Shown here: positions 45,528 through 53,741 of the stretch, piece by piece
Layout of the letters: each line of letters starts with the position of its first letter
Numbering within the stretch: position 1 is the stretch's first letter
NCBI RefSeq assembly: GCF_012524205.1
Contig: NZ_JABACI010000006.1
Location: forward strand, 1 to 64,000
Direction of reading: 5' to 3'
DNA: 64,000 nt
Origin: Microbacterium salsuginis
GTDB lineage: Bacteria; Actinomycetota; Actinomycetes; Actinomycetales; Microbacteriaceae
The notes under the pieces: model-generated
What the model saw: only the letters and a program-made list of their open reading frames with translations
The model's database searches: none
What the model was told of the DNA's origin: nothing
Translations under genes and position numbers: made by a program

Positions 45528-47198
45528 TCAGACGGCGACGCGCATGATCTCGTCGACCGTCGTGACGCCCTGCGCCACCTTGCTGAAGCCGTCGTCCCGG
45601 AGGGGCACCATGCCTTCGGCCACGGCGAGCTGACGCATCTCGGTGCCGGTGGCGCCGGCCACGACGAGCTGCTCGAGACCCTCGCTCAGCGTCATGACCT
45701 CGTGGAGAGCGACGCGGCCCCGGTAACCAGTGCCCGAGCAGGCCGAGCAGCCCACTGCCCGGTACAGCTGGGGCAGGTCGCCCGGATCGTGCGGGAACCC
45801 GACCGACCGCAGCGCTTCGGCGCCCTCGACGTAGGGGGCGCGGCACTTCATGCACAGCCGCCGGGCGAGACGCTGCGCGACCACCGCCGACAGGGCGGTG
45901 CCGACGAGGAACGGCTCGCAGCCGATCTCGACCAAACGCGTCAGGGCGCTCGGCGCATCGTTGGTGTGCAGCGTCGAGAGCACGAGGTGACCGGTCAGAG
46001 CGGCCTCGATCGAGATGCGCGCTGTCTCGGAATCGCGGATCTCGCCGACGAGCACGACATCGGGGTCGGACCGGAGGATCGAGCGGAGTGCCGCCTGGAA
46101 GGTGAGTCCCGCGCGCTGGTTGACCTGCACCTGGCTGATGCCCTCGATGCGGTACTCGACGGGGTCCTCGACGGTGATGACGTTGATCTGCGGGCTGGCC
46201 ACCGTGTTCACCGCGGTGTACAGGGTCGTGGACTTGCCCGACCCGGTCGGTCCGGTGACCAGGACCATTCCGTGCGGGCGCGTGATGGCGGTGCGGAACC
46301 GCTTCTCGTTGATCGTCGAGAACCGCAGCTGCGACATCTCCAGCGCACTGCTGGAGTTGTCGAGGATTCGCATGACGATCTTCTCGCCCCACACCGTCGG
46401 CAGCGTCGCGACGCGAAGATCGACCTGGCGGTCTTCGTGTCTGACCGAGAGCCGGCCGTCCTGCGGTCGCCGGCGCTCGGCGATGTCGACGTTGGCCATG
46501 ATCTTGAGCCGCGAGATGACGCCGTCCTGGATCGCGCGGTCGGCGCGCTGCATCTCGTGGAGGACTCCGTCGATGCGGTACCGCACGATCAGCTGGCGCT
46601 CGCCCGGCTCGATGTGGATGTCGCTCGCACGGTCGCTGATCGCCTGCGTGATGAGCAGGTTCACGAAACGGACGATCGGCGCGTCGCCGGACTGATCCTC
46701 GAGCGATTCGGTACCCGCCGGTCCGGAGTCATCGGCAGCGCTCTCGCCGATCTGCTCCGACAGGTCGCTCAGCTCCTCGTCCGAGCGGAGGAATCGCCCG
46801 AACGCCGCGGCGAGCGCATCGGCGGCGACCACGACCGGAACGACGTTGAGGTCGGTCGCGGTCGCAAGGTCGTCGAGGGCGATGAGATCGCTCGGATCGA
46901 GCATGCCGATGGTGAGCTGGCGTCGACCCCGCGTGATGGGAATGACCTGGTACCGCCGGCAGAGCGCGGCGGGCACGAGCGCGATGATGTCGGCGTCGAG
47001 CGCGGTCGCGCCCAGGTCGACGAACGGGCGCCCCGTCTGCTCGGCGATCGCCTGCGCGATCTGAGTCTCGGTGGCCAGCCGTGCAGTGACGATCTCGTGC
47101 CGCAGTTCCGCGCCGTCGCCGGCGCGAGCGACGAGATCCGACATCTCGTCGGCGTCGACGACGCCGGTCTGCACCAGCGTCTGCGCGAGTCCTCTCAC
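45528..47198 (-). CDS. pilB: PilB-like extension ATPase, cluster 1
   Basis: A 556-residue ATPase that powers pilus assembly. An N-terminal GspE_N domain (about 1-140) precedes the ATPase core with Walker A GPTGSGKSTTLYTA (near 320) and Walker B DPDVVLVGEIRDSETA. The tetracysteine metal site is CMKC (near 448) plus CSACSG (near 481). Start GTG 47198 (RGLAQTLVQTGVVD) has a GGAAGG ribosome site. An ATG 22 bases upstream is out of frame. It is transcribed toward pilC. Confidence 0.95.
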   Translation of the reverse strand: MRGLAQTLVQTGVVDADEMSDLVARAGDGAELRHEIVTARLATETQIAQAIAEQTGRPFVDLGATALDADIIALVPAALCRRYQVIPITRGRRQLTIGMLDPSDLIALDDLATATDLNVVPVVVAADALAAAFGRFLRSDEELSDLSEQIGESAADDSGPAGTESLEDQSGDAPIVRFVNLLITQAISDRASDIHIEPGERQLIVRYRIDGVLHEMQRADRAIQDGVISRLKIMANVDIAERRRPQDGRLSVRHEDRQVDLRVATLPTVWGEKIVMRILDNSSSALEMSQLRFSTINEKRFRTAITRPHGMVLVTGPTGSGKSTTLYTAVNTVASPQINVITVEDPVEYRIEGISQVQVNQRAGLTFQAALRSILRSDPDVVLVGEIRDSETARISIEAALTGHLVLSTLHTNDAPSALTRLVEIGCEPFLVGTALSAVVAQRLARRLCMKCRAPYVEGAEALRSVGFPHDPGDLPQLYRAVGCSACSGTGYRGRVALHEVMTLSEGLEQLVVAGATGTEMRQLAVAEGMVPLRDDGFSKVAQGVTTVDEIMRVAV

Positions 47199-47510
47199 CG
47201 GCCCACCCTTCCACGCTCATCCTAGGTTCTGAGCGCATCCGGGGTCCTGGGAAAGCGGTCTGATCAGGCGTGACCCGGCCCCGATCTTGAGCCTTTCCTT
47301 GGGAAACGCCGTCGCGAGGCGCATTGACATTCGCTCGTCGGGGGGTCCATGCTCAGCAGCGGGAGGGGATTCACGCAATGCGCGTGTGTCTCAAACCCAG
47401 CTCTGACCGAGTTGGGATATTGAAACTGGGGTATGTCGAGTGCCGGCGCTTGGGGGCGCCGGTCGGTCTGAGCTGACCATGCAACTCACACACTGGGGAG
47501 ACAGCGCATC
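47199..47510. other. Divergent control region between the two pilus clusters
   Basis: A 312-bp region without a gene lies between leftward pilB 1 and rightward pilin 2. It contains the shared word GCGGTCTGATCAGG (47255-47268), an ATCTTGAGC word also found before pilin 1, and a GC-rich hairpin GCCGGCGC...GCGCCGGT at about 47441-47462. The pilin ribosome site is GGGGAGACAGC. It must hold promoters in both directions; none is clear enough to place. Confidence 0.6.
47255..47268 (+). promoter_or_regulatory. Shared 14-base pilin upstream word, copy 2
   Basis: GCGGTCTGATCAGG is identical to 36809-36822. Here it ends 242 bases before the pilin start, compared with 36 bases in cluster 1. Confidence 0.45.
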
Positions 47511-47888
47511 ATGCGTGCATTCATCAAGAATTACATCGCGTCCGAAAAAGCTCGGCGCGAAGAAGAGGGCGAGAAGGGTTTCTCGCTCATCGAGCTCATC
47601 ATCGTCGTCGTGATCCTGGGGGTTCTCGTCGCGATCGCGATCCCCGTCTTTGGGAGCATCCAGGCTACGGCTGAGGAAAACGCGACCAAGGCTGTCGCGG
47701 CCTCGGCAGCGACGCAGTGGACTGCTCAACTCGCGAACAACGAGCCGGTGACGGCATACAAGTCCGGCGATGCCAAGATTTCGCTGACCGGCCAACCCGC
47801 AGCAGGGGCGGCGATCGAGACGGTGTGCGCCACAGCGACGTACGACCGTGCAGTGGACTACGTAGCGAAGTCTGGCCCCGGCTGCTAG
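47511..47888 (+). CDS. Type IV major pilin, cluster 2
   Basis: A 125-residue prepilin. The 23-residue charged leader ends EKG, then FSLIELIIVVVILGVLVAIA with Glu5. The head is short, with two cysteines (ETVC and the final SGPGC) enclosing a likely disulfide loop at the extreme C-terminal. Leader and helix are close to pilin 1 (both ARREE...GE(A/K)G), while the heads share little, so the two filaments should differ on their surface. Confidence 0.93.
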   Translation: MRAFIKNYIASEKARREEEGEKGFSLIELIIVVVILGVLVAIAIPVFGSIQATAEENATKAVAASAATQWTAQLANNEPVTAYKSGDAKISLTGQPAAGAAIETVCATATYDRAVDYVAKSGPGC

Positions 47889-47897
47889 CTCGTGCAG

Positions 47898-47938
47898 ATT
47901 GGCTGGGGCCAAGGACTCGAACTGCGGCCCCAGCCGAT
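47898..47938 (+). terminator. Intra-operon hairpin after pilin 2
   Basis: Arms 47898-47910 (ATTGGCTGGGGCC) and 47926-47938 pair over 13 positions with one G-T pair and a 15-base loop. It lies between the pilin stop and the next start, the same place as the hairpin in cluster 1, though the sequence is different. Confidence 0.72.
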
Positions 47939-47973
47939 CCCCGCCATCCCTCGTGTAATTGGGAGACCGCGCA

Positions 47974-48354
47974 ATGCGAAGTGTTCTCAGGGGGAGCGAA
48001 GGCTTCGGCATGGTCGAGGTCATCGTCTCCATGCTCCTGCTCGGCGTGATCGCGATCGCGATCCTGCCGGCGCTGTGGCAGGGCGTCGTGCTCTCGTCGC
48101 AGCAGTCGTCGACGGCGACGGCGACGCGTCACCTCAACTCGCTCGTCGAGGAGGTGCGCGAGACGCCGGACTGTGCGTCCATCGCAGCCGCGATCGCCAC
48201 GCGAACCGTCACCGACGGCAAGGGCGAGACGCTCACCAGCACCGGCACACAGACCACGTGTGCCGCCAAGACCACCGTGACCGTCCAGCTTCAGGTCCAG
48301 GACGCGAGCACCGACGTCCTCGCCTCGACGACAGCGATCGTGTACATCCCATGA
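47974..48354 (+). CDS. PilV-like minor prepilin, cluster 2
   Basis: A 126-residue minor prepilin with the site SEG then FGMVEVIVSMLLLGVIAIAI and Glu5 kept. ILPALWQGVVLSSQQSSTAT is shared in form with cluster 1. Two head cysteines are present. ATG 47974 follows TGGGAGACC; a TTG 15 bases upstream is less likely. The stop overlaps the next ATG by four bases. Confidence 0.85.
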   Translation: MRSVLRGSEGFGMVEVIVSMLLLGVIAIAILPALWQGVVLSSQQSSTATATRHLNSLVEEVRETPDCASIAAAIATRTVTDGKGETLTSTGTQTTCAAKTTVTVQLQVQDASTDVLASTTAIVYIP

Positions 48355-48893
48355 CTCACCCGCGCCACATCCGCGACGACGACACCGGGCTCAGCCTGAT
48401 CGAGCTCATCGTCGCACTCGTGGTGGGCGGCATCGTGATCGGCGCGATGGCGACGATCTTCATCAACACGTGGAAGACCCAGGAGGAGGTGACCACGGTG
48501 AGCCAGGCGACCAGCCGCGGACAGCTCGTCGGATCGACGATCGAGCGGGCACTGCGCAACGCGACTGAGTACCAGGTCACCGCGGATGGCACCGAACTGC
48601 GCGTCTACACGACACTCGGCGGCTCGTTGGAATGCCAGGGATTCCGCCTGACCGCCGGGTCTCTCCGCATGAGCAGCACGAGCATCGCCTCCGGCGGCCT
48701 CGCCGCCGATGCCACGACCTGGCCGGAATGGCAGACGGGCATCGCCGCGCGCGGGACGACGCCGTTCTTGGAGCCTGTCGGCTCGGCGGTCACCTACACG
48801 TTCGACGTCACCACTGAGTCCGCATCAGTCCGGTTTGCGGGCGAGGCGTCGGCCCGCACGCCGCTGAAGGGAGATGACGGAGGATGCTGGTGA
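48351..48893 (+). CDS. PilW-like minor prepilin, cluster 2
   Basis: A 180-residue prepilin: leader DDTG, then LSLIELIVALVVGGIVIGAM. The SQATSRGQLVGSTIERALRN block is the counterpart of the cluster 1 protein. Cysteines occur in LECQ and the terminal GGCW, as in the paralogue. The start and end overlap the neighbours by four and ten bases, identical to cluster 1. Confidence 0.87.
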   Translation: MTHPRHIRDDDTGLSLIELIVALVVGGIVIGAMATIFINTWKTQEEVTTVSQATSRGQLVGSTIERALRNATEYQVTADGTELRVYTTLGGSLECQGFRLTAGSLRMSSTSIASGGLAADATTWPEWQTGIAARGTTPFLEPVGSAVTYTFDVTTESASVRFAGEASARTPLKGDDGGCW

Positions 48894-50446
48894 TCGAGAG
48901 GATCCGCACACGCACGCGTGAGAGCGGCTCAGACGACCGCGGCGCCGTGCTGGTCACGGTCGTCATCGTGATGATCGTCGGGTTCATCGCCGCGAGCGTG
49001 ATCGCAGCATCCGTTCTCTTCGTCATCCGCTCGAACGACGACAACCGCGACAATCTCGACGCTTTCGTGGCTGCCGAATCCGGACGTGACGTCGCGGTGA
49101 GCGAAGTTGTCAACAGCTGCAGCATCTCGGCGCCGCTCACCGGAACCGCTCCGACCTACACTGCGACGGTGTACACGACCGAGGGCTCGCAGCCGACTGA
49201 CCATACCGGCCTGACGCCGAGCGCTTGCCCCACCGACTTGACCACTTTCGTCGTCATTCACTCGATCGGCACAGGTCCCGATGGGTCGACGGCTGAGATC
49301 GACTCGGTCTATCGATGGCTCGAGCCCATCCCCGAGCAGCCGGGCGGCACGCTCGCATACTTCCACGGCTCGGTCGGAGGGCAGAAGTCGATCTACAAAG
49401 GCGACCTCGTCGTCCGAAAGGGCTCATACACCTGCCCGCTGGGCGCGACCATCACGGGTGATCTGTACGTGACGAACGGAACAGTGTCGCTGAGTCAGGA
49501 CTGTCACATTCAGGGATCGATCTACTCCTATGGAGAGGTATCGACGACTTCGCAGGGTCTCAAGGTCGACGGCGACATCCTGTCCGAGGTCGGCGACATC
49601 AAACTCGCCAACAACGGTGCCGTCGTCGGCGGCAAGATTCACGCCGGGGGGAACGTTCACCTGTCGGGCAATGGCGGAACGAAGGGCACGGTCGCCGGCA
49701 CGGTCAAGGCCAAAGGCACCGTGACCGTCGATGCCGGATGGACGGTCCCGACGACGCAGCAGTTCCCCTCCGCGGGTGACCCGGTGTTCTCTCCGGAACT
49801 TGACGATGTGTTCGACATCACCGCGTGGGTGGACCTCGGCAAGGACAGCTGGGGGACGACCCAAGAGATCCGGTCCGGATGCTTGGAGAACCCGACGAGC
49901 AGCCTGCCTGGAGCAGGGCGGTTGATCATCGACTACACGCAGTGCACCGGTGAAGCAGTCACGATCACGATCGGGGACGTCAGTCTCGACCGCGACGTGG
50001 TCTTTGTGGTTCCTGCGAACAAGACGATGAAGATCAAGTTCGACGGGAGCGTGTCCAGCGCCGGTCCGATCGAATCCGCACCGCAGCTCGTCTTCATTCA
50101 TGAGGACCGTGATGCAACGCAGATCGACAACGAGCCGGCCCCGACGTGCGAGAGCAACGGACCTGACGACATCACGACGACGAACCAAGTGGCGGGGATT
50201 CATGCCCGCATCATGGTGTACTCACCGTGCACCATCGGTGGCTCGGTACGGGTGAACTACTCCGGGCAGTTCTACACGGCGGGCAACACGATCAACTTCA
50301 ACAACGGCGCCGTCATCGATTGCCAGAAGATGTCATGGACGCCGGTGTTCGAAGAGATCAGCTGCTTCATCGAAGAAGGTCAGACCGGTGGCGGCGGTGG
50401 GGCGCCCGCCACACTCGGCGATCTGCTCTACCAGTCGGAGAAGTAG
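48884..50446 (+). CDS. Large PilX/GspK-like tip protein with beta-solenoid, cluster 2
   Basis: A 520-residue paralogue of the protein at 38251. The N-terminal DDRG then AVLVTVVIVMIVGFIAASVI again lacks Glu5 (Thr). Residues about 170-290 are solenoid-like repeats (ITGDLYVTNGTVSL, IQGSIYSYGEV, VDGDILSEVGDIKL, VGGKIHAGGNV, VAGTVKAKGTV). The C-terminal domain carries paired cysteines (DYTQCTG, PTCESNG, SPCTIGG, IDCQK) and a Gly-rich tail. Sequence outside the N-terminal helix is only moderately like cluster 1. A tip adhesin role is inferred. Confidence 0.78.
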   Translation: MLVIERIRTRTRESGSDDRGAVLVTVVIVMIVGFIAASVIAASVLFVIRSNDDNRDNLDAFVAAESGRDVAVSEVVNSCSISAPLTGTAPTYTATVYTTEGSQPTDHTGLTPSACPTDLTTFVVIHSIGTGPDGSTAEIDSVYRWLEPIPEQPGGTLAYFHGSVGGQKSIYKGDLVVRKGSYTCPLGATITGDLYVTNGTVSLSQDCHIQGSIYSYGEVSTTSQGLKVDGDILSEVGDIKLANNGAVVGGKIHAGGNVHLSGNGGTKGTVAGTVKAKGTVTVDAGWTVPTTQQFPSAGDPVFSPELDDVFDITAWVDLGKDSWGTTQEIRSGCLENPTSSLPGAGRLIIDYTQCTGEAVTITIGDVSLDRDVVFVVPANKTMKIKFDGSVSSAGPIESAPQLVFIHEDRDATQIDNEPAPTCESNGPDDITTTNQVAGIHARIMVYSPCTIGGSVRVNYSGQFYTAGNTINFNNGAVIDCQKMSWTPVFEEISCFIEEGQTGGGGGAPATLGDLLYQSEK

Positions 50447-50448
50447 CC

Positions 50449-51312
50449 GTGCCGTCGCTCACTCCTCTGATCATCGTCCTCGCCGGGGTCCTCGGACTCC
50501 TCATCGGGTCGTTCCTCAACGTCGTCGCGTATCGCGTGCCGGCCGGCATCTCGCTGCTGCGTGAGAGCCGCTGCCCGCACTGCGGCGCAGAGGTCAAGCC
50601 GTGGCAGAACGTGCCGGTGCTGTCGTGGATGGCGTTGCGCGGCCGGTGCGCGAACTGCGACGCCGGCATCGCGGCGCGCTACCCGGTGGTCGAGGCGGCG
50701 ACCGCGGTCGCGTTCGCGATCGTGGCGTGGTGGGCGCTCACGGTCGGGTTCGATGGTGTTTCGTCGTCCTTCGCTCGCTCAGCGACCGCGAGCACCGCAG
50801 AAGCATGGAGCCTCGGCATCCTGACGGTCGCGTTCCTCTACTTCGCGGCGATCAGCATCGTGCTGACGCTCATCGATCTCGACACGCACCGGCTGCCGAA
50901 CGCGATCGTGCTCCCGAGCTACCTCGTCGGCGGCATCCTGCTCTCCACAGCGTCGTGGCTGAGTGGCGATGCCGCCGCGCTGCTGCGCGGGGCCATCGGC
51001 ATGGTCGCGCTCTACGTGTTCTACTTCGTCCTCCGTCTGGTGCGCCCGGGCGGCATGGGGGGCGGTGACGTGAAGCTCGCTGGGGTTATCGGGCTTCACC
51101 TGGGCTACGTCGGCTGGGGCGCGCTGGTGGTGGGAGCGTTTGGGGCGTTCCTGCTCGGCGGCGTGTTCGGCGTAGCCCTGATTCTTCTGAGGCGGGCGGG
51201 ACGCAAGACCGCGATCCCGTTCGGCCCATGGATGCTGGCGGGCGCGTGGATGGGGATCTTCGCGGGCGAGGCGATCGCACGGGGGTATTTGGGACTTTTC
51301 GCGCCGGTGTGA
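50449..51312 (+). CDS. pilD: Prepilin peptidase, cluster 2
   Basis: A 287-residue prepilin peptidase/methylase with CPHC (near 42) and CANC (near 67), and catalytic aspartates in LIDLDTHRLPN (near 144) and GGGDVKLAG (near 206). Compared with cluster 1 it has an extra Ser/Ala-rich loop VSSSFARSATAS encoded by DNA like the palindromic element arm. GTG 50449 lies two bases after the upstream stop. Confidence 0.95.
   Translation: MPSLTPLIIVLAGVLGLLIGSFLNVVAYRVPAGISLLRESRCPHCGAEVKPWQNVPVLSWMALRGRCANCDAGIAARYPVVEAATAVAFAIVAWWALTVGFDGVSSSFARSATASTAEAWSLGILTVAFLYFAAISIVLTLIDLDTHRLPNAIVLPSYLVGGILLSTASWLSGDAAALLRGAIGMVALYVFYFVLRLVRPGGMGGGDVKLAGVIGLHLGYVGWGALVVGAFGAFLLGGVFGVALILLRRAGRKTAIPFGPWMLAGAWMGIFAGEAIARGYLGLFAPV
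50758..50788 (+). repeat. REP-like half element inside pilD 2
   Basis: The stretch starts GTTTCGTCGTCCTTCGCTCG and ends CTCAGCGACCG. It matches the arm GTTTCGTCTCGCTCCGCTCG...CAACGACCG at 28504-28534 with few changes. It is read in a different frame from the corresponding stretch in pilD 1 but falls in the same loop. Confidence 0.62.
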
Positions 51313-51364
51313 TGGGAGCGGCGTGAGCCGCGCATCGGGGCGAGTACTGGGGAAGGGGAAAGCC

Positions 51365-52393
51365 ATGGCCAAGTCGACCGTGGGAGTCGAGATCACAGAG
51401 GAGAGTGTGCGAGCCGTCGAACTGACGACGGGCCGCTCGCCCTCGGTGGTCACGGCGGGAGAGGTGCCGTTGCCGCGTGACGCGGCGAAGGATTCGGAAG
51501 TACTGGATCCGGATGCCGTGGCTGTCGCGCTGCGGCAACTCTGGAGCGGCGCGGGCATCAGGAACCGCAAGGTCACGCTCGGCGTCGGCAGCCGGCGCAT
51601 CCTGGTGCGTGAATACACGACGCAGGCGATGCGGCCCGATCTACTGCGGGAGGCACTCCCGTTCCAGGTGCAGGACCTGCTGCCCGTGCCGGTGTCGCAG
51701 GCGGTGCTCGACTTCTACCCGTTCGCCCAGCAGGGCGATCAGGTCACCGGCCTGCTCGTGGCCGCGGTGTCGGAGAGCATCGAACAGCTGATCGCGACGC
51801 TCGCCAAGGCCAAGCTCGAGGTCGACAACGTCGACCTCGTGCCGTTCGGCCTCGCGCGGGTCGCCAAGCGCGTCGCGAAGCCGGGCGAGACGGTGGCGAT
51901 GATCCACATCGGCGACCACACGTCGCACGTCGTCGCTGTGACCGACGGCATCCCGCATTTCGTCCGGATCATCCCGGTCGACGTCGCCACGACAGCGGCC
52001 CGGCGCGAGGAACTCGCGTTCGCCGCACCCGAGTTCGAGCTGGACGCCCTGCTCGAGACCGTGCCGCCGCAGCCGTTCAGCACCCGCGCCTCGATGCGGA
52101 CGACCGCCGCCGCCTCGGCACCCGCGGCCGGTGACCTCGTCGCGCGCCTGCGCAGCACGATCGCGTTCTTCGGCTCGCGGCCAGGAGCACCGGCCATCTC
52201 GACGGCGTGGGTGAGCGGCGCGGGCTACGCCGCGCCGGGCGTCGCCGACACGCTCTCGCGATCGTTCGACGTCCCGGTCCTCCCGGTGCGGCTGGACCAG
52301 TTCGCCGACACGGGCAAGCACGGTCTGCCCGAAGAGCTCTCGCTCAACGCCGTCGCGACAGCAGGCATCCTCCTCGGGGAGGTCTCGCGATGA
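51365..52393 (+). CDS. pilM: PilM-like pilus assembly ATPase, cluster 2
   Basis: A 342-residue actin-like protein starting MAKSTVGVEITEESVRAVEL. LPFQVQDLLPVPVSQAVLDFYP and HIGDHTSHVVAVTDGIPHFV match the cluster 1 protein closely. ATG 51365 follows GGGGAAGGGGAAAGCC. The partner PilN start overlaps its stop by four bases. Confidence 0.92.
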   Translation: MAKSTVGVEITEESVRAVELTTGRSPSVVTAGEVPLPRDAAKDSEVLDPDAVAVALRQLWSGAGIRNRKVTLGVGSRRILVREYTTQAMRPDLLREALPFQVQDLLPVPVSQAVLDFYPFAQQGDQVTGLLVAAVSESIEQLIATLAKAKLEVDNVDLVPFGLARVAKRVAKPGETVAMIHIGDHTSHVVAVTDGIPHFVRIIPVDVATTAARREELAFAAPEFELDALLETVPPQPFSTRASMRTTAAASAPAAGDLVARLRSTIAFFGSRPGAPAISTAWVSGAGYAAPGVADTLSRSFDVPVLPVRLDQFADTGKHGLPEELSLNAVATAGILLGEVSR

Positions 52394-53037
52394 GCGCGTC
52401 CGTCGCCGTCCTGACGCGTCCGGGGATTCCGCGCGTCAACCTGCTGCCGCGCATCGAGATCGACCGGCGCGAGCGGTCCTCGCTCACGCGGCGCTGGCTG
52501 TGGGGAGTGCTGGGCGCCCTCCTGGTCGCGCTCCTCGTGGTCGCCGGCGTCTTCCTCGTGAAGTGGGCCGCCGATCAGCGGCTGGCCGCCGAGCAGGCCC
52601 GCACGGATGCGCTGCTGCTCGAACTCGCCTCCCTTTCAGAGGTGAGCGCGGCACTCGGCACCGAGGGCGAGCTGGTCGACTTCCGGGCGCAGTCGATGGG
52701 CTCGGACTTCGCATGGGCGCCGATCGTGGCCACCCTGCAGGCGTCGCTTCCGGCGGGCGTCTCGCTGACGGGCTTCGATGTCATCACCGGGGGAGTCCCG
52801 CAGGGCGACGATCCCGCGCTCGAGGTAGGCCTCACCGGGAAGGCCACCCTCTCGAGTCCCAACGCGATCGACATCGCGCAGACCGTGCGCGCCCTTCGTG
52901 CCGCACCGGGCATCGCCGATGCCGATGGGCAGCTCGTCTCGACGAGCCAGCAGACGGTCGGCGTCTACACCTACGAGGTGGGCGTGGCCTTCGACCAGAC
53001 GATCTACTCGGACGATTTCACGGCGGGGGGCCAGTGA
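52390..53037 (+). CDS. pilN: PilN-like pilus assembly protein, cluster 2
   Basis: A 215-residue protein with PilM-binding motif PRVNLLPRIEIDRRE, a membrane helix (about 38-60) and a coiled-coil then alpha/beta domain. Its layout equals that of the cluster 1 PilN, and the VPQGDDPALEV loop is conserved. The stop overlaps the pilO start by one base. Confidence 0.88.
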   Translation: MSASVAVLTRPGIPRVNLLPRIEIDRRERSSLTRRWLWGVLGALLVALLVVAGVFLVKWAADQRLAAEQARTDALLLELASLSEVSAALGTEGELVDFRAQSMGSDFAWAPIVATLQASLPAGVSLTGFDVITGGVPQGDDPALEVGLTGKATLSSPNAIDIAQTVRALRAAPGIADADGQLVSTSQQTVGVYTYEVGVAFDQTIYSDDFTAGGQ

Positions 53038-53738
53038 TGCCCAAGCAGCTCATCAACGTGATCGGCATCGTGGTCTGCCTGGGTGTGGTCATCCTCGCCG
53101 TGGTGCTCGTCGCGATGCCCATGTTCTTCCAATCGCTCACGACCGCGGGCGAGTCGGTGCAGGTGGAGCGGACGAACGATCTCTATCAGGCACAGGTCGA
53201 CACGCTCGACGCCGAGTCCGAGCGGATGGACGAGATCGCAGCATCCGTCGACGCCCTTCGCGCCGAGATCCCCGCGGCCAACCGTCTGGACGACGTGTTC
53301 GAGCTCGTCGCCGCTTCGGCAGCCCGCTCGGACGTCTCGGTGCAGACCATCACCGCGGGGGAGGACGCCGGCTTCACCGTGCGCACCGAACCGCTCGCGC
53401 TCGCCGACGCCGCGGCGGAACAGCCCGCGGCCGAGCAGCCTGACGCGTCCGAGACGACGGCGGATGCTGCCGCCACCGACGGCTCGGCAACGCCGACACC
53501 TGCGCCCGCGGCCGGGGAGGGTGCGGTACCCGCGCCCCCGCGGCAGGACACCGGTCGCCGTCAGGTCGACTTCACGCTGGATCTGGTCGCGACCGACCTG
53601 AACAACGTGGTGCGGTTCCTGGATGCGCTCCGCGAAGGGCCGCGCCTGCTCAGCCCCATCGAGACGACCGTGACACCGACGGGCACCGGGTACGACGTGT
53701 CGATCACCGCCCTGACATTCGTCCTTCCGGAGGGCTGA
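53037..53738 (+). CDS. pilO: PilO-like pilus assembly protein, cluster 2
   Basis: A 233-residue protein: MPKQLINVIGIVVCLGVVI helix, coiled coil, then an Ala/Thr/Pro/Glu-rich linker (about 120-175) and the ferredoxin-like end RGPRLLSPIE-type segment (EGPRLLSPIETTV). The linker again separates the two halves but differs in sequence from cluster 1. ATG 53037 directly follows an in-frame GTG. Confidence 0.85.
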   Translation: MPKQLINVIGIVVCLGVVILAVVLVAMPMFFQSLTTAGESVQVERTNDLYQAQVDTLDAESERMDEIAASVDALRAEIPAANRLDDVFELVAASAARSDVSVQTITAGEDAGFTVRTEPLALADAAAEQPAAEQPDASETTADAAATDGSATPTPAPAAGEGAVPAPPRQDTGRRQVDFTLDLVATDLNNVVRFLDALREGPRLLSPIETTVTPTGTGYDVSITALTFVLPEG

Positions 53739-53741
53739 GAC

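Noticed and set aside
45528..47198. Cluster 1 pilB as a frameshifted pseudogene
   Set aside because: The upstream ATG is out of frame, but from GTG 47198 the protein is complete with all ATPase and tetracysteine motifs.
50227..50448. Longer N-terminal for prepilin peptidase 2
   Set aside because: The extension overlaps the tip-protein gene in another frame and is low-complexity; GTG 50449 aligns with the cluster 1 peptidase start.
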